Part shown: one piece after another, positions 14,253 to 16,979 of the stretch | Position numbering within the stretch: position 1 is the first letter of the stretch | Layout: every line of letters starts with the position of its first letter | NCBI GenBank assembly: GCA_035653295.1 | Contig: DASRCB010000026.1 | Span: 1-16,979 of the forward strand | Length of the DNA: 16,979 bases | Reading direction: 5' to 3' | Source: DASRCB01 sp035653295 | GTDB taxonomy: Bacteria > Acidobacteriota > Terriglobia > Bryobacterales > Bryobacteraceae | The notes under the pieces: generated by a model | The model's input: only the letters and a program-made list of their open reading frames with translations | The model's database searches: none | What the model was told of the DNA's origin: nothing | Position numbers and translations under genes: made by a program

Positions 14253-14600
14253 ATGAAATTCACCAGTGCGGTTCTGGCTTTGTTTTTTGCGGTCACGGCG
14301 CTCGCCGCCGACGTGACCGGGAAATGGAATGGGACCACGCAGACGCCCGATGGGCAGGACATGACCATCGTGTTCACCTTCAAAATGGATGGCGACAAGC
14401 TGAGCGGAACCGCCGAGGGGCCGATGGGCGAAGCGCCGATCACGGAAGGCAGGCTGGACGGCGATTCGATCAGCTTCACGGTGGAGATGAACGAAATGAA
14501 AATCGTCCATACCGGCACCGTTTCGGGTGACGAGATGAAGCTGAAGGTGAACATCGGCGATCAAACCATGGACATGACCGCCAAACGCGTCAAGACCTGA
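14253..14600 (+). CDS. Small secreted beta-rich protein of unknown function (115 aa)
   Basis: The chosen ATG gives a textbook signal peptide: MKFTSAVLALFFAVTALAA, with probable cleavage before DVTGKW. The mature part is about 96 residues of short beta strands separated by polar turns: GKWNG, MTIVFTFKMDGDKLSGTAEG, APITEGRLDGDSISFTVEM, MKIVHTGTVSGDEMKLKV and TMDMTAKRV. This suggests a small barrel or calycin-like sandwich exported to the periplasm or beyond. Such 'xVxGKW...G.kltGt..g...e..I..G.v.gd.isF' proteins are common in acidobacteria, but I know of no assigned activity. No catalytic residues or cysteines are evident. It lies 48 bases downstream of the amidase-like gene on the same strand and its stop codon abuts that of the convergent methyltransferase gene. 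Confidence 0.85.
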   Translation: MKFTSAVLALFFAVTALAADVTGKWNGTTQTPDGQDMTIVFTFKMDGDKLSGTAEGPMGEAPITEGRLDGDSISFTVEMNEMKIVHTGTVSGDEMKLKVNIGDQTMDMTAKRVKT

Positions 14601-15038
14601 TCAGAACAGGAACGGCAGGAGCCGGCTGGTGTGCTGTGCGTAGTCCGCGTACTCCGGGTAGCGCTGGGTCAACAGTTTTTCTTCGGAAGCTACGCGGACG
14701 GCCAGCATCACGGTGGCGAGGGCGGCTGTTCCCGCGGCGTCTATCGACGGATGTGCCGCCACTCCAGCCCAGACAAACCAGAAGATCGCGGCGTAGATCG
14801 GATGCCGCAGCCAGCGATACGGACCGCTGGTCACCAGCCCGCCCTCCGTGGGATTGGCCGACGCATGAAAGCTGCGCATGCCGAAGATCACCCGCGCCCA
14901 TAGCATCAGCAGGGCGGCGGCCACCTGCACCGCAATCGTGATCGGGCCCGTGCCGAAGAGGGAATGCGTGTAAATCAGCCACCCCACGCACCCGACGAGG
15001 ACGACGAACGCGACGCGCGAGAGGATGATCTGAGTCAA
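14601..15038 (-). CDS. Isoprenylcysteine carboxyl methyltransferase (ICMT)-like small membrane methyltransferase
   Basis: About 145 residues from TTG 15038. Hydrophobic segments are VAFVVLVGCVGWLIY, ITIAVQVAAALLMLWARVIF, PIYAAIFWFVWAGVAA and AGTAALATVMLAV. The family core is GLVTSGPYRWLRHPIYAA followed by SEEKLLTQRYPEYADYAQ and RLLPF, as in bacterial ICMT/PEMT-like (DUF1295, NnrU-type) proteins that use S-adenosylmethionine at the membrane. The natural substrate in bacteria is generally unknown. The frame extends to 15236, but that extension runs through the intergenic repeat block (15075-15227) and gives low-complexity Gly/Ala/Cys/Arg sequence, so it is rejected. A TACAAT box lies 10 bases before TTG 15038, which again suggests a very short or absent leader. 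The stop directly abuts the convergent gene. Confidence 0.82.
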   Translation of the reverse strand: MTQIILSRVAFVVLVGCVGWLIYTHSLFGTGPITIAVQVAAALLMLWARVIFGMRSFHASANPTEGGLVTSGPYRWLRHPIYAAIFWFVWAGVAAHPSIDAAGTAALATVMLAVRVASEEKLLTQRYPEYADYAQHTSRLLPFLF

Positions 15039-15048
15039 AGCATTCGCG

Positions 15049-15054
15049 ATTGTA
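15049..15054 (-). promoter_or_regulatory. Candidate -10 box (TACAAT) for the ICMT-like gene
   Basis: On the minus strand GCGGTACAAT precedes the TTG at 15038 by 10 bases, the same GGTACAAT string seen before recN. No good -35 is visible. It supports a start near 15038 and a very short leader. Confidence 0.4.
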
Positions 15055-15074
15055 CCGCCCAGCACCCCGCACGC

Positions 15075-15230
15075 ATTGTGGTGCATGCCTTTGGCTTGCA
15101 GGCGGCAGGCGAAACCGCCTGCCCCTAAACTTTGGAGATTGTCCTGAACTGCCGATTGTGGTGCGAGCCTTTGGCTTGCACCCGGCAGGCTCTCAGCCCG
15201 CCTTCGGCAGGCGAAACCGCCTGCCCCACA
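15075..15230. repeat. Mosaic REP-like repeat block, two related copies
   Basis: A 26-base unit with two internal mismatches occurs at 15075-15100 and 15155-15180, an 80-base period. A 22-base unit starting GGCAGGCG recurs exactly at 15104-15125 and 15206-15227. Each 22-base unit contains a perfect 8-bp hairpin, GGCAGGCG-AAAC-CGCCTGCC. The right copy also has an interposed GGCAGGCT...AGCCCGCC arm pair. The block fills most of the 218-base gap between the methyltransferase and NtrX-like genes; it holds no credible ORF. Read on the minus strand it ends in TGTGGGGCAGG, matching the repeat at 10394. Confidence 0.75.
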
Positions 15231-15256
15231 TGCCATTGACTAACGCTCGGGCGTGG

Positions 15257-16612
15257 CTACGACGTCGACGCCGCTCTTTCGCGATTCAACCCCAGCGCGC
15301 GAATGCGCTTGTGCAGATTGGTCCGCTCGATGCCCAGTACGCGCGCCGCGCCGGACACGTTCCAGCCGGTCTCCTCCAGCACGCGCAGGATGTGGTCGCG
15401 CTCGGCCGAGGCGCGCGTCTCCCGCAGATTCGATGCCACGGCCTCGCGGTGGCCAATGCGGATCTCGGCGGGCACGGCGTCGAGCGGGATGCGATCGCAC
15501 GGCGTGAGGATCGCCATGCGCTCGATGGTGTTGCGCAGCTCGCGTACGTTGCCCGGCCACTGCCACTCCTCCAGCGCTTCGTAGACGGCGTCGTCCAGTT
15601 CCTTGCGCCGGAAGTTGTTCCGCAGGCAGAAATCATCGAGAAAATAGTCGGCCATGGCGCGGATGTCGGCGGGACGCTCGCGCAGCGCGGGGACCCGAAT
15701 CGGCACGACACAAAGCCGGTAATAAAGGTCCTGCCGGAACTTGCCCTGTGCAACCATAACGTTCAGGTCGCGATTCGTCGCCGAGATCACGCGCACCGAG
15801 ACATGCACCGGCTGCTCTCCGCCCACGCGGTGGAATTCGCCTTCCTGAAGAATACGCAGCAGCTTGGCCTGCGATGAGGCGTGCAGGTCGCCCACTTCAT
15901 CGAGAAAGATGGTTCCGTTGTTGGCCAGCTCGAACTTGCCGCGGCGGGCGGAGAGCGCGCCCGTAAACGCGCCCTTCTCATGTCCGAACAGCTCGCTCTC
16001 GATGAGCTCGCCGGGAATCGCTGCGCAGTTCACCTTCACGAAGGGGCCGGATGAAAACGGGCTCTCGCGGTGGATGTGCGCGGCCAGCAGTTCCTTGCCG
16101 GTCCCCGATTCGCCGATCAGCAGCACGCGCGCATCCGACCGCGCGGCCATGGTGGCCTGCTCCACCACGCGCTCGAATGCCGGTGAGGCGCCGATCATGC
16201 GCGGACCCGGCCCCACGATTTCGCGCAGCCGCTCGTTTTCCCGGCGGAGAGTGGTCTGCTCCAGCGCGTTGCGCAGCGCCAGCAGTACGCGATCGCGCGC
16301 GAGCGGCTTCTCCAGAAAGTCGAACGCGCCGGCGCGCGTGGCTTCCACCGCATCGGCGATGGCGCCATGGCCGGAGATCATGATCACCGGCGCGAGCAGA
16401 TCGTTCTGGCGCATGTGCCGCAGCAGGTCGATGCCGTTGCCATCGGGCAGTCGCAGGTCCAGCAGCAGCGCGTCCGCGCGCTCGGCTCGGCTGCGGCCTT
16501 CGGCCAGCGTTGCGGCCGTGGTCACGGCATAGCCCTCGTGTTCGAGGATCATGCGCAGCGTGCGGCAGATATTCGGCTCGTCATCGACGATAAGAATGGA
16601 TTTCGATGGCAT
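15257..16612 (-). CDS. NtrC/NtrX-family sigma-54-dependent response regulator
   Basis: 451 residues with three domains. The receiver domain (~4-118) has D10-D11, phospho-acceptor D52 (LLLDLRLPD) and K102 (FLEKP). The sigma-54 AAA+ domain (~138-370) has Walker A GESGTGKE at 167-174, the sigma-54-contacting GAFTGA loop at 214-219, Walker B IFLDEVGD at 235-242, and the arginine-finger region FRQDLYYRL followed by ALRERPADI. The C-terminal Fis-type helix-turn-helix (~403-442) reads WNVSGAARVLGIERTNLHKRI. The ERTNLHKRIRALGL ending and ANNGTIFLDEVGDL resemble NtrX more than NtrC. With GAFTGA intact it should activate RpoN promoters when phosphorylated. The ATG at 16612 starts 6 bases after the sensor-kinase stop, so the two form an operon. 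Confidence 0.93.
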   Translation of the reverse strand: MPSKSILIVDDEPNICRTLRMILEHEGYAVTTAATLAEGRSRAERADALLLDLRLPDGNGIDLLRHMRQNDLLAPVIMISGHGAIADAVEATRAGAFDFLEKPLARDRVLLALRNALEQTTLRRENERLREIVGPGPRMIGASPAFERVVEQATMAARSDARVLLIGESGTGKELLAAHIHRESPFSSGPFVKVNCAAIPGELIESELFGHEKGAFTGALSARRGKFELANNGTIFLDEVGDLHASSQAKLLRILQEGEFHRVGGEQPVHVSVRVISATNRDLNVMVAQGKFRQDLYYRLCVVPIRVPALRERPADIRAMADYFLDDFCLRNNFRRKELDDAVYEALEEWQWPGNVRELRNTIERMAILTPCDRIPLDAVPAEIRIGHREAVASNLRETRASAERDHILRVLEETGWNVSGAARVLGIERTNLHKRIRALGLNRERAASTS

Positions 16613-16618
16613 ATGTTC

Positions 16619-16979
16619 TCAATGGGAGCGGGGCAGAGAGACGCGGAACGCCGCACCGCCCAGTTCCCCGGGTATCAGCTCGATGTCACCGCCGGAAAGC
16701 ACGGCGCCGCGGCGGGCAATGGAAAGTCCCAGGCCCATGCCGCCCTGCTTGAAGGAAATGGTCGGCTCGAACAGTGAGCTGCGGGCGAGCGGAGTGAGGC
16801 CTGGTCCGGAATCGTGCACCTCCACGCGCACGGTGCCGTTCTCGCCGCCGACAACGCCCACCACCCGTCCGCCCGGAGCTGCCTGCGCCGCGTTTTCCAG
16901 AAGATTGGTGAGGATCCCCTTCAGCAGGTCTTCGTCGGCGTACACCAGCGGATGCTCGTCTTCCACCCGCAGTGCGTAG
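16619..16979 (-). CDS. Sensor histidine kinase (NtrY-like), C-terminal ATPase domain; 5' end outside window
   Basis: About 120 C-terminal residues; the frame is open to the right edge of the window, so the GTG at 16966 is internal. It is a HATPase_c domain: N box ILTNLLENAAQAAPGG, G1 box DSGPGL, F box LFEPTISFKQGG, G2 box MGLGLSIARR, ending GAAFRVSLPRSH. The sensor, transmembrane and phospho-acceptor His regions are outside the window. FEPTISFKQGGMGLGL and the immediately following NtrX-like regulator point to a NtrY/NtrX-type pair; what it senses cannot be told. Confidence 0.9.
   Translation of the reverse strand, partial: YALRVEDEHPLVYADEDLLKGILTNLLENAAQAAPGGRVVGVVGGENGTVRVEVHDSGPGLTPLARSSLFEPTISFKQGGMGLGLSIARRGAVLSGGDIELIPGELGGAAFRVSLPRSH

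Noticed and set aside
15075..15230. CRISPR array
   Set aside because: Only two copies of each unit with unequal linkers and strong internal palindromes; no spacers of uniform length and no cas genes.
15039..15236. N-terminal extension of the ICMT-like protein to a start at 15236
   Set aside because: The extension translates the repeat block (Gly/Ala/Cys/Arg-rich) and is not part of the family; TTG 15038 gives a normal-sized protein.

Overview
This window looks like a chromosomal segment of an acidobacterium, probably from the Solibacter/Bryobacter side of the phylum. That placement is inferred from the gene content: a PadR regulator joined to a large MacB/FtsX-type ADOP permease (an arrangement typical of Acidobacteriota), menaquinone synthesis by the futalosine route, high GC with GC-rich third codon positions, frequent GTG/TTG starts, and mosaic palindromic intergenic repeats built around a GTGGGGCAGG core. 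No tRNA, rRNA, CRISPR array, insertion sequence or phage gene was seen. The gene content is mostly housekeeping and densely packed.

Layout. 1-647 (+) is the C-terminus of a TamB-like outer-membrane translocation protein. It converges on a minus-strand pair: a lytic transglycosylase (2554-1829), then a receiver/HD-GYP response regulator (1741-650). A small unrecognised gene (2851-3285, +) converges on recN (5002-3317, -). Divergent from recN are an unrecognised, very acidic protein (5091-5582, +) and recJ (5639-7399, +), so a DNA-repair neighbourhood spans about 3.3-7.4 kb. The recJ 3' end overlaps that of an ADOP permease (9980-7377, -), whose ATG abuts the stop of its PadR regulator (10334-9981, -).

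Next, all on the minus strand and read right to left, come a divergent actin-fold ATPase (13310-12306), mqnA (12282-11491) and mqnC (11494-10460). These form one tight cluster; mqnA and mqnC overlap by 4 bases (ATGA). On the plus strand are a membrane-anchored, apparently zinc-ligand-less peptidoglycan-amidase-like protein (13443-14204) and a small secreted beta-rich protein (14253-14600). The right end (minus strand) holds a small membrane methyltransferase (15038-14601), an NtrX-like sigma-54 activator (16612-15257) and the C-terminus of its NtrY-like sensor kinase (from 16979).

No large new system is evident. The most unusual items are: the actin-fold protein with a rewritten phosphate-2 motif placed ahead of mqnA; the degenerate amidase-like protein with a near-perfect sigma-54 element overlapping its start; the acidic unknown between recN and recJ; TACAAT boxes so close to two starts that leaderless messages are likely; and the REP-like repeats.
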